From Paenibacillus radicis (ex Xue et al. 2023) (GTDB taxonomy: Bacteria; Bacillota; Bacilli; Paenibacillales; NBRC-103111), in the NCBI RefSeq assembly GCF_024722015.1, contig NZ_JANQBD010000023.1, positions 87,512 through 151,511 on the forward strand: a stretch of DNA of 64,000 nucleotides. The letters run 5' to 3'. Numbering within the stretch: the stretch's first letter is position 1; every line of letters begins with the position of its first letter. A program made the translations under genes and the position numbers. Of this stretch, positions 1 to 8,012 are shown in pieces. Under the pieces are notes generated by a model. The model ran no database searches. It was not told the DNA's origin and saw only the letters and a list, made by a program, of their open reading frames with translations.

Positions 1-1328
1 ATATTATGAAGGCGAACCTCTCCCCAGTTCGGCGTCCACTTAACCTGCTTGATCTCTTCAAGCATCTCCTGACGGAACTTATCTACAGAAGCAAACCATT
101 GTTCAGTCGCTCGATAAATAACCGGCTTCTTCGTACGCCAATCATGGGGATACTGATGCTGAATCATGCTCATTTGCAGCAGATGTCCAGACTCCTTCAG
201 CATCTCCGTAATCATTTTATTACCCTTATCATAGAAGACACCTTCAAAGCCCGGAGCTTCTGCTGTAAAATGTCCCTGATCATCTACAGGGCATAATACG
301 CCCAGATTGTAACGCTGACCAATTACAAAGTCATCTTCACCATGGCCAGGAGCTGTATGAACACAGCCTGTACCTGCTTCCAATGTTACATGATCACCAA
401 CCATTACCAAAGATGTACGGTCATAAAACGGGTGCTGGCATAGCACATACTCCAGCTCGCTTCCTTTTACCTGGGAAAGAACTTCAACATTCGTCCATCC
501 GATTTGCTTGGAAGCTGCTTCCAATAGGCCTTGGGCTAATACATACTTCTTCCCGTCAGCCAAAACAATTGCATAATCAAATTCCGGATGCAAGCTGATG
601 CCTAAATTTGCAGGAAGAGTCCATGGTGTCGTAGTCCATATAACGATCGATGCATCTTCTGGCAGCTTGCCCTTGCCGTCCTTCACCTGAAAGGCTACGT
701 ATACGGATGCAGAAGTTTTATCTTGATACTCAATCTCGGCTTCTGCCAGAGCGCTCTCTGAGGATGGGGACCAATATACAGGCTTCAAGCCTTTGTAGAT
801 ATAACCCTTATTGACCATTTCGCCAAAGACACGGATTTGCTGCGCCTCATATTTAGGCTGCAAAGTAATATAAGGGTTTTTCCAATCTCCACGGATCGCC
901 AACCGCTTGAATTGCGATTTCTGCTTCTCTACGGATTGAAGAGCATACTCTTCACAGTATTTGCGGAACTCGTGAACGCTCATTTTTTTGCGGTCAACCT
1001 TGCCTCCATTGGCAATGGCCTGCTCAATCGGCAAGCCGTGCGTATCCCAGCCTGGCACATAGGGGGCATCATAGCCCTGCATCGTTTTGAACCTGACGAT
1101 AATATCTTTCAACGTCTTATTCAATGCATGGCCGATATGGATATCTCCATTCGCATAAGGAGGCCCGTCATGCAAAATAAACTTGGGCTTTCCTTTGCGG
1201 CTTTCCTGTACTTTAGCGTAAATATCAATTTCTTCCCAATGCTGCTGTAACTTCGGTTCGGCTTGCGGCAAGTTGCCACGCATTGGAAATTCGGTCTGCA
1301 GCAGGTTTAATGTTTTTCCATAATCCAT
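1..1328 (-). CDS. ileS: Isoleucyl-tRNA synthetase (N-terminal part, runs off window)
   Basis: This enzyme charges tRNA-Ile with isoleucine in the cytoplasm. The reading frame stays open from 1328 to the left edge (about 442 codons), so the C-terminal half is missing. The class I signature PPYANGDIHIGHALNK is visible near residues 57-72, followed by GWDTHGLPIE and by an editing-domain stretch with TTTPWTLPANL. The start at 1328 (MDYGKTLN) matches the Bacillus N-terminus; in-frame ATG codons at 1340 and 1346 are alternatives. A GGAG lies 12 nt before 1328, which is rather long spacing. The gene follows divIVA and is preceded by a T-box leader with its own promoter, so it is probably a separate unit controlled by uncharged tRNA-Ile. 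Confidence 0.97.
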   Translation of the reverse strand, partial: MDYGKTLNLLQTEFPMRGNLPQAEPKLQQHWEEIDIYAKVQESRKGKPKFILHDGPPYANGDIHIGHALNKTLKDIIVRFKTMQGYDAPYVPGWDTHGLPIEQAIANGGKVDRKKMSVHEFRKYCEEYALQSVEKQKSQFKRLAIRGDWKNPYITLQPKYEAQQIRVFGEMVNKGYIYKGLKPVYWSPSSESALAEAEIEYQDKTSASVYVAFQVKDGKGKLPEDASIVIWTTTPWTLPANLGISLHPEFDYAIVLADGKKYVLAQGLLEAASKQIGWTNVEVLSQVKGSELEYVLCQHPFYDRTSLVMVGDHVTLEAGTGCVHTAPGHGEDDFVIGQRYNLGVLCPVDDQGHFTAEAPGFEGVFYDKGNKMITEMLKESGHLLQMSMIQHQYPHDWRTKKPVIYRATEQWFASVDKFRQEMLEEIKQVKWTPNWGEVRLHN

Positions 1329-1473
1329 CGTCAGCTTCATCTCCATCGAATAAAATAGTATCCCGCCCCAACGAACACTTAAGGCATTCCATTCCCCTCC
1401 CAACTACAAGCTCTCGCTCTTGGAGAGATATTGTGAGGGTCAGAACAGCGTTTGAATAGGGTCGGTGAAACAA

Positions 1474-1757
1474 AAATAAACCTCCCATCCCAAAAGGGAC
1501 GAGAAGTCTCGCGGTACCACCCTGATTAAGGCTGCTGCTCCCTGCAGAAGGATTTTAAGATAAACGTTCCTTCCGACGGCAATAACATAACCTTCGCTCA
1601 TTGATCTATAACGGGATCATCCGATCTTCTTTACTGTTATTCAAGAGACGCTCATGGGTGATTTTCGTTTACTACAGTGGCCAGGCTTCCACCAAATCCC
1701 CGACTCGCTAACACTGCGTACGTAAAGTACTCGTCCCAGTCAACGCTTTACATGATT
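1474..1757 (-). promoter_or_regulatory. T-box riboswitch of ileS
   Basis: The conserved T-box core TGGTACCGCG (within GGGTGGTACCGCG) is at 1519-1510. The antitermination region continues into an intrinsic terminator: arms CTCGTCCC and GGGATGGGAG with a TTTT loop, then TTTATTTTTG, at about 1506-1471. Stem I lies near 1757-1640 and contains the GTGGAAGCC-type segment. The likely specifier is ATC at 1662-1660, directly followed by ACC as in other T-boxes, which agrees with isoleucine. When tRNA-Ile is uncharged it should pair with the core and stabilise the antiterminator, allowing ileS to be transcribed. The specifier position is inferred from context, not folded computationally. Confidence 0.93.
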
Positions 1758-1864
1758 ATTAACTTCATTTATGAGCAACCATTACTCCAAGCTGGACATG
1801 TTGGTTGTTAATGGCCTCATGCCACATAACTACTAACACCTCTAATGGTTGTTACTTATACTGG

Positions 1865-1893
1865 AGTATAGCGAAATTGCAGCTCTTCGTCAA
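1865..1893 (-). promoter_or_regulatory. Sigma-A promoter of the ileS leader
   Basis: TTGACG at 1893-1888 and TATACT at 1870-1865 are separated by exactly 17 nt. Transcription would start near 1858, about 100 nt before T-box stem I. Confidence 0.85.
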
Positions 1894-1928
1894 CTTACCA
1901 TAAGTCATGTTACATATAACAAGCCTAG

Positions 1929-2408
1929 TTACGGCTGCTCAACTTCCATCCGCTCCAAAGAATTCCAATCTTCCTTGCTAAGCAGCTCCAATTGGGCCTC
2001 CAATAAAGTACGGAACCTTGTGCGGTAGATGGAAGCCTGCTTTTTCAGCTCTTCGATCTCCACAGCAACTTTACGCGACTTCGTCAATGATTCGTTAATG
2101 ATCCTATCCGCGTTTTTCTCCGCTTCTTTTATGATTAGCTGTGCTTCTTTCTTGGAATTGTTCTTGACTTCATCTGCCGCTTCTTGGGCTACAATGATTG
2201 TTTTACTTAATGTTTCTTCAATATTGGAAAAATGATTCAGTCGTTCTTGAATGGTAACCAATTGATTCTGCAAATCTTTATTTTCCCGAATTAACGCTTC
2301 ATAATCTTTAATCACCAAATCCAAAAATTCATTAACCTGGTCTTCATCATACCCACGAAATGAACGTCCAAATTCTTTATTATGTATATCCAACGGTGTT
2401 AAAGGCAT
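1929..2408 (-). CDS. divIVA: Cell-division/polarity coiled-coil protein DivIVA
   Basis: DivIVA is a curvature-sensing coiled-coil protein that recruits Min proteins and other partners to septa and poles. The 159-residue product begins MPLTPLDIHNKEFGRSFRGY, the typical DivIVA lipid-binding N-terminus, followed by DEDQVNEFLDLV and a long heptad-rich region through about residue 145. The start at 2408 is set by AGGAGG 7 nt upstream; the frame is open further upstream, but that part encodes the ribosome binding site itself. It lies 119 bp after ylmH, behind a terminator, as the last gene of the ylm group. A TGTCGAA sequence (Spo0A box core) sits about 65 bp upstream of the start; its role is unknown. 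Confidence 0.95.
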   Translation of the reverse strand: MPLTPLDIHNKEFGRSFRGYDEDQVNEFLDLVIKDYEALIRENKDLQNQLVTIQERLNHFSNIEETLSKTIIVAQEAADEVKNNSKKEAQLIIKEAEKNADRIINESLTKSRKVAVEIEELKKQASIYRTRFRTLLEAQLELLSKEDWNSLERMEVEQP

Positions 2409-2512
2409 TGCTGCACCTCCTGAATATTTAAAAAACACTTTTATATGCTTAACTTCTGTCCTACGCGTATTGCTATATTCGACAGTTCCCTTCATTTTCC
2501 TTCATTCCACAA

Positions 2513-2545
2513 CAAAAAAAATCGGCGTTAAACAAATTTGCCGAT
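2513..2545 (-). terminator. Intrinsic terminator after ylmH
   Basis: ATCGGC and GCCGAT form a 6-bp stem followed by eight T residues on the minus strand. The first arm is inside the last codons of ylmH, and the stop codon lies in the loop. It separates the dcw/ylm transcript from divIVA. Confidence 0.7.
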
Positions 2546-3325
2546 TTTCACACGATATCTTCCTTTTTTAGTAACGCCTTCCACATCCAGCACTTTAAAG
2601 CGTCCAAATCCTTGCAATGAAACAATATCACCGGAACGAAGCGGCTTGCTTGGATCTTCTTCTTGTTTCCAATTGACCTTACAACGCCCTGCCTTAATCG
2701 GAATTAAGACTTTAGCTCGACTCATATGATATACATCGCTCACAATACCATCCAGACGCAACGAGGCCACCGATAGGCTGATTTCCTCCAGCTTAGTACC
2801 GGAAGCTTGCAGTCGTTCGATCGGAAGCTGCTCGGTTTGTACGTGAACGCGATGCACCTGCTGCAGATTTAACCTCATGTAATCCGCTACCTCTGAAGCC
2901 ACCAAGAAATGGCATCCCTGCTCTGTCACATGAATATCGCCTATCTTCTCTCTCTTCATTCCCAGAGCTAATATGGAGCCCATATAATCTCCATGATCCA
3001 GTTCTTTGAGCCTGTCGTCAAGAGATGATACAGCGATCAAAGTAATTCCCATATCCTCGTTATCCAAATCCCGGTAGTCAGGGGCAATCAGAGCTCGTTT
3101 GCGTTCGGCTAGTTCATGCCCACCGTCCCACCTCACATGTACATCCGGACTGCGGTTCACAAGTGTTGTTAAAATAAAGGCTTGCCGCGGATCCAAAAAG
3201 TCCGTCAGCTTCGCTGTATGCTGTTCCGCACGTTCCACCCACTCGGTTGCCTTGTCGACAAACCGATGCTCATCGGGGTGAAAGTGGTTAAGTAGATTGT
3301 CCGTATTCAACACGACACAGGTCAC
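2528..3325 (-). CDS. ylmH: YlmH family S4-domain RNA-binding protein
   Basis: The 265-residue protein matches the YlmH family, which sits in the ylm cluster next to ftsZ in Gram-positive bacteria and is linked to ribosome rescue and division. An S4 RNA-binding fold occupies about residues 180-255, with SLRLDGIVSDVYHMSRAK near 188-205 and LRSGDIVSLQGFGRFKV near 230-246. The GTG start at 3325 overlaps the ylmG stop codon as GTGA, a sign of translational coupling. No strong ribosome binding site precedes it, so a slightly downstream GTG or TTG cannot be excluded. Confidence 0.93.
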   Translation of the reverse strand: MTCVVLNTDNLLNHFHPDEHRFVDKATEWVERAEQHTAKLTDFLDPRQAFILTTLVNRSPDVHVRWDGGHELAERKRALIAPDYRDLDNEDMGITLIAVSSLDDRLKELDHGDYMGSILALGMKREKIGDIHVTEQGCHFLVASEVADYMRLNLQQVHRVHVQTEQLPIERLQASGTKLEEISLSVASLRLDGIVSDVYHMSRAKVLIPIKAGRCKVNWKQEEDPSKPLRSGDIVSLQGFGRFKVLDVEGVTKKGRYRVKIGKFV

Positions 3326-3603
3326 CTAACAAAAAAAGATAGAACCGCACGGATTCCTTCGCCGATGAAGCGCAGCGCAATCAAAGCTACGATTGGAGAA
3401 ATATCAATCATTCCGCCAATCGGAGGTATAAACCTACGGAATATCGATAAGTAAGGCTCACATAGCTTGCCTAACATCTCTCCGATAAAGCTTTCCTTTG
3501 CGCTTGGGAGCCAAGACAACAGTACATATGCTATGAGCATGTATGTATAGATTTCGATGAGCGTTCCGATGTAACCGTAAATAGTACCTAACAAGCTATT
3601 CAC
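3322..3603 (-). CDS. ylmG: YggT family membrane protein (YlmG)
   Basis: A 93-residue protein with two hydrophobic helices (about residues 14-32 and 65-90) and the family motif CEPYLSIFRRFIPPIGGMID between them. The family is a small membrane protein associated with cell division in bacteria and nucleoid or cytochrome assembly in plastids; its exact role here is unknown. It lies between sepF and ylmH. The GTG start at 3603 overlaps its own candidate ribosome binding site (GAGGTG). A TTG at 3594, six bases after that GAGGTG, would give an N-terminus closer to B. subtilis YlmG and may be the true start. Confidence 0.92.
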   Translation of the reverse strand: MNSLLGTIYGYIGTLIEIYTYMLIAYVLLSWLPSAKESFIGEMLGKLCEPYLSIFRRFIPPIGGMIDISPIVALIALRFIGEGIRAVLSFFVR

Positions 3604-3624
3604 CTCAATTTAGTGTGTGGTAGT

Positions 3625-4047
3625 CTATCCCTCGTGATTTAGTATTTCCGAGATGGACCCATGAATTTCAACGGTATCCGGTGTGCACAGAAAAATGTTA
3701 GGGCCAATTTTGGAAATTGATCCATTGAGCGCATATACAGTTCCGCTCAAGAAGTCCACTATGCGTGTTGCTTGATCTGAACGAACCAGATGCAGGTTCA
3801 CAACAACAGGTCGGCGTGAACGCAAATGATCAGCTATCTCCTGTGTGTCCTCATATGACTTGGGCTCCAATAACACTACACGGACATTTTTCTGAGTATG
3901 GATACTTACTACGTTTCCTTTATTTTTACGTTGCTCCGAATGATTGGTTTCATGTTCATCCGATTGTTCTACTACGCGTTCGCGCTCTATAACTTCTTCT
4001 TCCTCTTGGATACCAATGAAATTCATGAACTTGTTCATCATTCCCAT
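3625..4047 (-). CDS. sepF: Cell division protein SepF
   Basis: SepF binds the FtsZ C-terminal peptide and tethers the Z ring to the membrane through an N-terminal amphipathic helix. The 140-residue product has that helix at MGMMNKFMNFIG, a charged acidic linker to about residue 50, and the globular SepF domain (VRVVLLEPKSYEDTQEIADH, then RPVVVNL, RIVDFLSGTVYALNG and IFLCTP). AGAGGAG lies just upstream of the ATG. The gene overlaps the end of ylmE by 10 bp, so the two are probably translationally coupled. Confidence 0.95.
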   Translation of the reverse strand: MGMMNKFMNFIGIQEEEEVIERERVVEQSDEHETNHSEQRKNKGNVVSIHTQKNVRVVLLEPKSYEDTQEIADHLRSRRPVVVNLHLVRSDQATRIVDFLSGTVYALNGSISKIGPNIFLCTPDTVEIHGSISEILNHEG

Positions 4048-4748
4048 GTTATCTCCTCTTTCCCTACTAAAATGGAACCCAAACGCACCCAGGTTGCTCC
4101 TTCTTCTATCGCTACCTCGAAATCGCCTGACATCCCCATTGACAAATGCGGTATTTCATACCCAAGACTCTGCCTTTGGTTAAGCTCGTCCCTCAGCTGA
4201 CGTAACTTTCGAAACACCGGCCTTGTTAATTCAGGTTCCGTCTCGTATGGAGCCATGGTCATCAAACCGATAATACGGATATGCTTGTAAGTCTTCAGTT
4301 CTTCAATGAAAGCAGGCAGCTCTTCCGGCTGCATCCCATACTTCGTTTCTTCACCTGAAATATTTAATTGAATAAAACATTCGACTTGTATATCTAGTGC
4401 GGCTGCTTTTTTTTCAATTTCTTTGGCGAGTGATAACCGGTCCAAGGAATGAATATAGGTAAACTTCCCGATAACATCCTTCACCTTATTAGTCTGAAGA
4501 TGGCCGATAAAATGCCAGATACCCTGATCTTTGAATGCTTCCCACTTCGGCCCAGCATCCTGCCAGCGATTTTCCCCGATATGACGCAGACCATGTATAA
4601 GCACCTGCCCTGTTGTTTGTACAGATACATACTTGGTTACTGCTATAACCTGCACATCGTTTCGATCACGACCGGCTCGAGCACACGCTCTCGATACTTT
4701 GTCCTCAACTTGCTGTATATTATGCGTTAGCAGCAAAACGTTAGTCAC
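4038..4748 (-). CDS. ylmE: YggS family PLP homeostasis protein (YlmE)
   Basis: The 236-residue single-domain TIM barrel belongs to the YggS/PROSC family, which binds pyridoxal phosphate and buffers its free level without a known catalytic reaction. The PLP lysine is in AVTKYVS (about residue 39). Other family motifs are GENRWQDA, WHFIGHLQTNK, LNISGEETKYG, GLMTMAP and LSMGMSGDFEVAIEEGATWV. The GTG start at 4748 coincides with its candidate ribosome binding site. A TTG at 4736 fits the B. subtilis protein length better and has AGAGGTG 9 nt upstream, so the first four codons are uncertain. Confidence 0.94.
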   Translation of the reverse strand: MTNVLLLTHNIQQVEDKVSRACARAGRDRNDVQVIAVTKYVSVQTTGQVLIHGLRHIGENRWQDAGPKWEAFKDQGIWHFIGHLQTNKVKDVIGKFTYIHSLDRLSLAKEIEKKAAALDIQVECFIQLNISGEETKYGMQPEELPAFIEELKTYKHIRIIGLMTMAPYETEPELTRPVFRKLRQLRDELNQRQSLGYEIPHLSMGMSGDFEVAIEEGATWVRLGSILVGKEEITWE

Positions 4749-4750
4749 CT

Positions 4751-5608
4751 CTATTCATATAACCCAATCCAAGCAGCCATCCTGCCTGTTTTCCCGCCTT
4801 CTTTGCGATGCGAAAAGAACAAATCGGTACGACAGCTTGTACATAAACTACTTATTTCGATATGTTGTGGCATAATTCCTGCTTTTATCATAATTTGTCG
4901 GTTTAATTGTTGCAAGCTTAACTTGTATTTATAGTTACCCAAATATTCATATATTGAACAATATTTCCCCGCAGCTTCATTGTCAATTTCCAATTCGGCC
5001 ATAACCTCTCTTACTCTGGTCAGGACAACTTCATCAACCTCATAACAGCAGCCTTGGATGGAAGGACCAATTGCAGCTAGCATTTTTTCCGGATGAGTAC
5101 CATATTCACTCTGCATCGCATTGATGGTAGCTTTGGCAATCTGCAGCACCGTTCCCTTCCAGCCGGCATGAGCCAGTCCTATAGCTCTATGAATGGGATC
5201 ATAAAAATATAAGGGCACGCAGTCCGCAAACAACGCATGCAGAAATATTCCAGTCTGATTCGTAATGAAAGCATCTTTGGATTGAATCGCTTCTTCCCTT
5301 GAATGAATGCCTGCACCCGCATGCTCCTTAGTGATAACCTCTACCTCATTGCCATGAACCTGCTCAGCATAGGTACAATCATTCAATTGTGCATGGAGCG
5401 CTTCAGCCAAAAGCTGCCGGTTGTTAACTACATGACCTGGAACATCTTGAACGTGAAGACCGCAGTTAAGACTGCCAAACGGATGCTCACTGACACCGCC
5501 AAGCCGCGATGTAAAACCCGCCGTTAATCCAGAATCTTTTTCCAGCCAACCCTTTATATATAAAAGCCCGCATCCATTCTGTTCTTTTTGCAATAAAAAC
5601 GGTTCCAT
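4751..5608 (-). CDS. pgeF: Peptidoglycan editing factor PgeF (YlmD, multicopper polyphenol oxidase-like)
   Basis: The product (285 aa) matches the YfiH/YlmD laccase-domain family. In E. coli this family edits wrongly placed L-Ser in peptidoglycan precursors, and it also shows purine nucleoside phosphorylase activity in other members. The metal-binding motifs are present: EQVHGNEV (about residue 79), FADCVPLYFYD (about 128) and AHAGWKG (about 145), plus a Cys-rich end CTSCRTDLFFSHR. The start at 5608 (MEPFLLQ) has AGGAGGCG 6 nt upstream; the open frame extends further but lacks such a site. It ends 2 bp before ylmE. Confidence 0.92.
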   Translation of the reverse strand: MEPFLLQKEQNGCGLLYIKGWLEKDSGLTAGFTSRLGGVSEHPFGSLNCGLHVQDVPGHVVNNRQLLAEALHAQLNDCTYAEQVHGNEVEVITKEHAGAGIHSREEAIQSKDAFITNQTGIFLHALFADCVPLYFYDPIHRAIGLAHAGWKGTVLQIAKATINAMQSEYGTHPEKMLAAIGPSIQGCCYEVDEVVLTRVREVMAELEIDNEAAGKYCSIYEYLGNYKYKLSLQQLNRQIMIKAGIMPQHIEISSLCTSCRTDLFFSHRKEGGKTGRMAAWIGLYE

Positions 5609-5749
5609 ACTATCGCCTCCTGTACCATTACCCGTTCCACATACTCTACTTACCAGTATACACGATGAATTGCAAACAGCACACATCCTTCTGCATATAC
5701 CGCGGAGAGCGGCCAGCATTCGTCCGTGTGCTGCTTGAGATATTCATGC

Positions 5750-6049
5750 CTATCCCCGATACTGCCGATTGTACTCAGTAGGAGAATCCGTTTCCTCTTG
5801 TTGACGGAAGCTTCGTACATCATCGATCTTAACCAGCACGACATCCATCCCGATTTTCACAATGTTTTTCCACGGAATTACAACATCTGTCGCTCCACCG
5901 AACAAACCGAAAAAACGGCTGCCGTTCGGAACGACAATAGACTCAATTCGCCCATTTCGTAGATCCAGCTCTAAGTCGCTCACTTGGCCGAGCTTTTTTC
6001 CGTCCACAATATTGATTACGTCTTTGGTTTGAAAGTCCGATATTTTCAC
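5750..6049 (-). CDS. ylmC: YlmC/YmxH family PRC-barrel protein
   Basis: A small (99 aa) PRC-barrel protein, VKISDFQTKDVINIVDGKK onward, with the family pattern DLELDLRNGRIESIVVP and DVVIPWKNIVKIGMDVVLVK. Its function is not established; in Bacillus the homologues YlmC and YmxH are sporulation-linked genes. The GTG start at 6049 matches the B. subtilis length and has GGTGG 7 nt upstream. An ATG at 6070 would add seven residues with a weaker site. It follows the sigG terminator and precedes pgeF. Confidence 0.85.
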   Translation of the reverse strand: MKISDFQTKDVINIVDGKKLGQVSDLELDLRNGRIESIVVPNGSRFFGLFGGATDVVIPWKNIVKIGMDVVLVKIDDVRSFRQQEETDSPTEYNRQYRG

Positions 6050-6161
6050 GCTGCAACCACCACGTATCATTTGGATTCTGACCTGCTACTTCTATATGTA
6101 TGTGAAACTTGGGCAAAATGTCCATTTCACGAAAAATCTTCTCATTGAAGCCATCTGACAA

Positions 6162-6199
6162 TAAAAAAAAGACCTATCACCCAAAGGTGAGTAAGTCTT
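6162..6199 (-). terminator. Intrinsic terminator after sigG
   Basis: AAGAC and GTCTT close an interrupted stem that also contains TCACC and GGTGA; eight T residues follow on the minus strand. It lies 24 bp past the sigG stop codon. Confidence 0.8.
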
Positions 6200-6222
6200 G
6201 TGTTGTTCAGAAAAAGAATTAG

Positions 6223-7005
6223 TTAGTTCTTAACATGCTTCTGCATCTGCGTAATGGCTGATTTTTCCAGCCTGGATACTTGAGCTTGAGAAATGCCGAT
6301 CTCATCAGCTACTTCCATTTGAGTTTTGCCATCAAAGAAGCGCATAGATAAAATCATTTTTTCCCGGTCATTCAGCTTATGCATGGCTTCACGAAGAGCA
6401 ATCCCCTCAATCCAGGAAACATCCTTGTTGCGATCATCGCTGATTTGATCCATAACATATATCGGGTCTCCCCCATCATGATATATAGGTTCAAATAACG
6501 ATACAGGGTCTTGAATGGCATCTAATGCAAATACAACATCTTCCTTAGGTACGTTTAACGCTTCGGAAATTTCGTAAATAGTTGGTTCACGAGAGTTCTG
6601 ATTGGTCAAACTGTCGCGAACTTGCAGTGCTTTGTAGGCAATGTCCCGTAAAGAGCGTGATACGCGAATTGGATTATTGTCCCGTAAATAGCGGCGAATT
6701 TCGCCTATAATCATAGGTACGGCATACGTGGAAAATTTAACATTTTGGCTTAAGTCAAAATTATCAATCGCCTTCATCAGTCCAATACATCCAACTTGAA
6801 ACAGGTCATCCACAAATTCGCCGCGATTGTTGAAACGCTGAATCACGCTAAGCACCAATCGTAAATTACCGTTTACCAATTTCTCTCTTGCCAACCGTTC
6901 ATTGTTGGTTTGCAGCTGAACGAATAATTCACGCATTTCCGCGTTGGTCAGAACAGGAAGCTTTGCAGTATCCACACCGCAAATCTCAACTTTGTTTCGG
7001 GTCAC
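6223..7005 (-). CDS. sigG: Sporulation sigma factor SigG (late forespore)
   Basis: SigG directs transcription in the engulfed forespore. The 260-residue product is the same length as in B. subtilis and starts VTRNKVEICGVDTAKLPVL. Region 2 contains NGNLRLVLSVIQRFNNRGE and DDLFQVGCIGLMKAIDNFD; region 4 ends with EIGISQAQVSRLEKSAI. The GTG start at 7005 is fixed by GGGAGG 8 nt upstream; the open frame reaches 7095 but those codons lie across a hairpin. It sits 172 bp after sigE, so readthrough from the spoIIG operon is possible. The leader hairpin is described separately. Confidence 0.97.
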   Translation of the reverse strand: MTRNKVEICGVDTAKLPVLTNAEMRELFVQLQTNNERLAREKLVNGNLRLVLSVIQRFNNRGEFVDDLFQVGCIGLMKAIDNFDLSQNVKFSTYAVPMIIGEIRRYLRDNNPIRVSRSLRDIAYKALQVRDSLTNQNSREPTIYEISEALNVPKEDVVFALDAIQDPVSLFEPIYHDGGDPIYVMDQISDDRNKDVSWIEGIALREAMHKLNDREKMILSMRFFDGKTQMEVADEIGISQAQVSRLEKSAITQMQKHVKN

Positions 7006-7017
7006 CGTGATTACCTC

Positions 7018-7052
7018 CCAAGGAGAAACATTACTGTTAATTATCTCCTTGG
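7018..7052 (-). promoter_or_regulatory. Hairpin in the sigG leader overlapping the ribosome binding site
   Basis: CCAAGGAGA (7052-7044) and TCTCCTTGG (7026-7018) form a perfect 9-bp inverted repeat with a 17-nt loop. The last two bases of the 3' arm are the first bases of the sigG ribosome binding sequence GGGAGG. A hairpin limiting translation of readthrough sigG mRNA has been described in B. subtilis; that this one does the same is inference. GCATA sequences at 7073-7063 could be part of a sigma-F/G promoter, but no convincing -10 was found. Confidence 0.7.
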
Positions 7053-7177
7053 AATGCTTTTTTATGCGTATGCCTTCGGACGGCTCCCAACGCAAATGGG
7101 TATTAAAAAGCCGGCAAAACCAATCAGCACAAGCGCGGATTCGCTTACATTACACTTCGAAAAATGTTTTTTCCAGT

Positions 7178-7900
7178 TTACACCATTTTATTGAATTCCT
7201 TACGCAGCCTCTTAATAATGCGCTTTTCCAAACGGGAAATATAGGACTGAGAGATGCCCAGCATGTCAGCTACATCCTTCTGAGTCTTCTCTTCGCCGTC
7301 CTGCAAGCCAAACCTCAGCTCCATAATCGTACGCTCGCGTTCCGATAGCTTGTCAAGCGCTTTATGCAGCAGCTTTCGATCCACCTGCTCCTCGATATTG
7401 CGGTAAATGGTGTCGTTTTCCGTACCCAACACATCGGAGAGGAGAAGCTCATTGCCGTCCCAATCGATATTAAGCGGTTCATCAAAGGAAACCTCGGTAC
7501 GGATCTTGCTGTTGCGTCGAAGATACATCAAAATTTCATTTTCGATACAACGTGATGCATAAGTAGCGAGCTTGATTTTTTTCTCGGGGTCAAACGTGTT
7601 GACCGCTTTGATCAATCCAATGGCGCCGATGGATACCAAGTCTTCGATATTAATTCCTGTATTTTCGAATTTACGCGCAATATAGACAACAAGCCGCAGA
7701 TTTCTCTCAATCAGAATAGCTCTGATCGCAGAATCTCCTGAGGGCAGCTTCTCCAGCAAGTATTCTTCCTCTTCGCGGGTGAGTGGAGGCGGCAGCGCTT
7801 CACTTCCGCCTATGTAGTAGATTTCCTCCCCCTTGAGTCCCAGCAGCAGCAAAAGACGGAAATAATAGATTTGCAGAATCAGCTTCCACTTCACGAGCAT
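7178..7900 (-). CDS. sigE: Sporulation sigma factor SigE, pro-form (early mother cell)
   Basis: SigE controls early mother-cell gene expression. It is made as an inactive precursor and activated by SpoIIGA cleavage. The 240-residue product has a basic, hydrophobic pro-sequence of about 26-28 residues ending near GLKGEEIYYIGGSEALPPPL, which is the conserved cleavage region. Region 2 (RNLRLVVYIARKFENTGIN, EDLVSIGAIGLIKAVNTFD) and region 4 (DVADMLGISQSYISRLEKRI) are almost identical to known SigE. AAGGAGG precedes the ATG at 7900. It follows spoIIGA by 112 bp, forming the spoIIG operon. Confidence 0.98.
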   Translation of the reverse strand: MLVKWKLILQIYYFRLLLLLGLKGEEIYYIGGSEALPPPLTREEEEYLLEKLPSGDSAIRAILIERNLRLVVYIARKFENTGINIEDLVSIGAIGLIKAVNTFDPEKKIKLATYASRCIENEILMYLRRNSKIRTEVSFDEPLNIDWDGNELLLSDVLGTENDTIYRNIEEQVDRKLLHKALDKLSERERTIMELRFGLQDGEEKTQKDVADMLGISQSYISRLEKRIIKRLRKEFNKMV

Positions 7901-8012
7901 ATTTGTGTTCCTCCTTAGAGTTTTGCGCAGCCTTGCTTATTACGTAAGCGCAAGCTACGTTTAGATTTCTCTACGCTGTTGTCATGGATGCTTAGGTCAC
8001 ATGCAACGTTGT

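Noticed and set aside
1225..1488. Minus-strand open frame of 87 codons overlapping the start of ileS
   Set aside because: It lies across the T-box terminator and in a different frame from ileS; no family resemblance.
5943..6161. Minus-strand frame of 72 codons overlapping ylmC
   Set aside because: It is out of frame with ylmC, has no ribosome binding site and runs into the sigG terminator.
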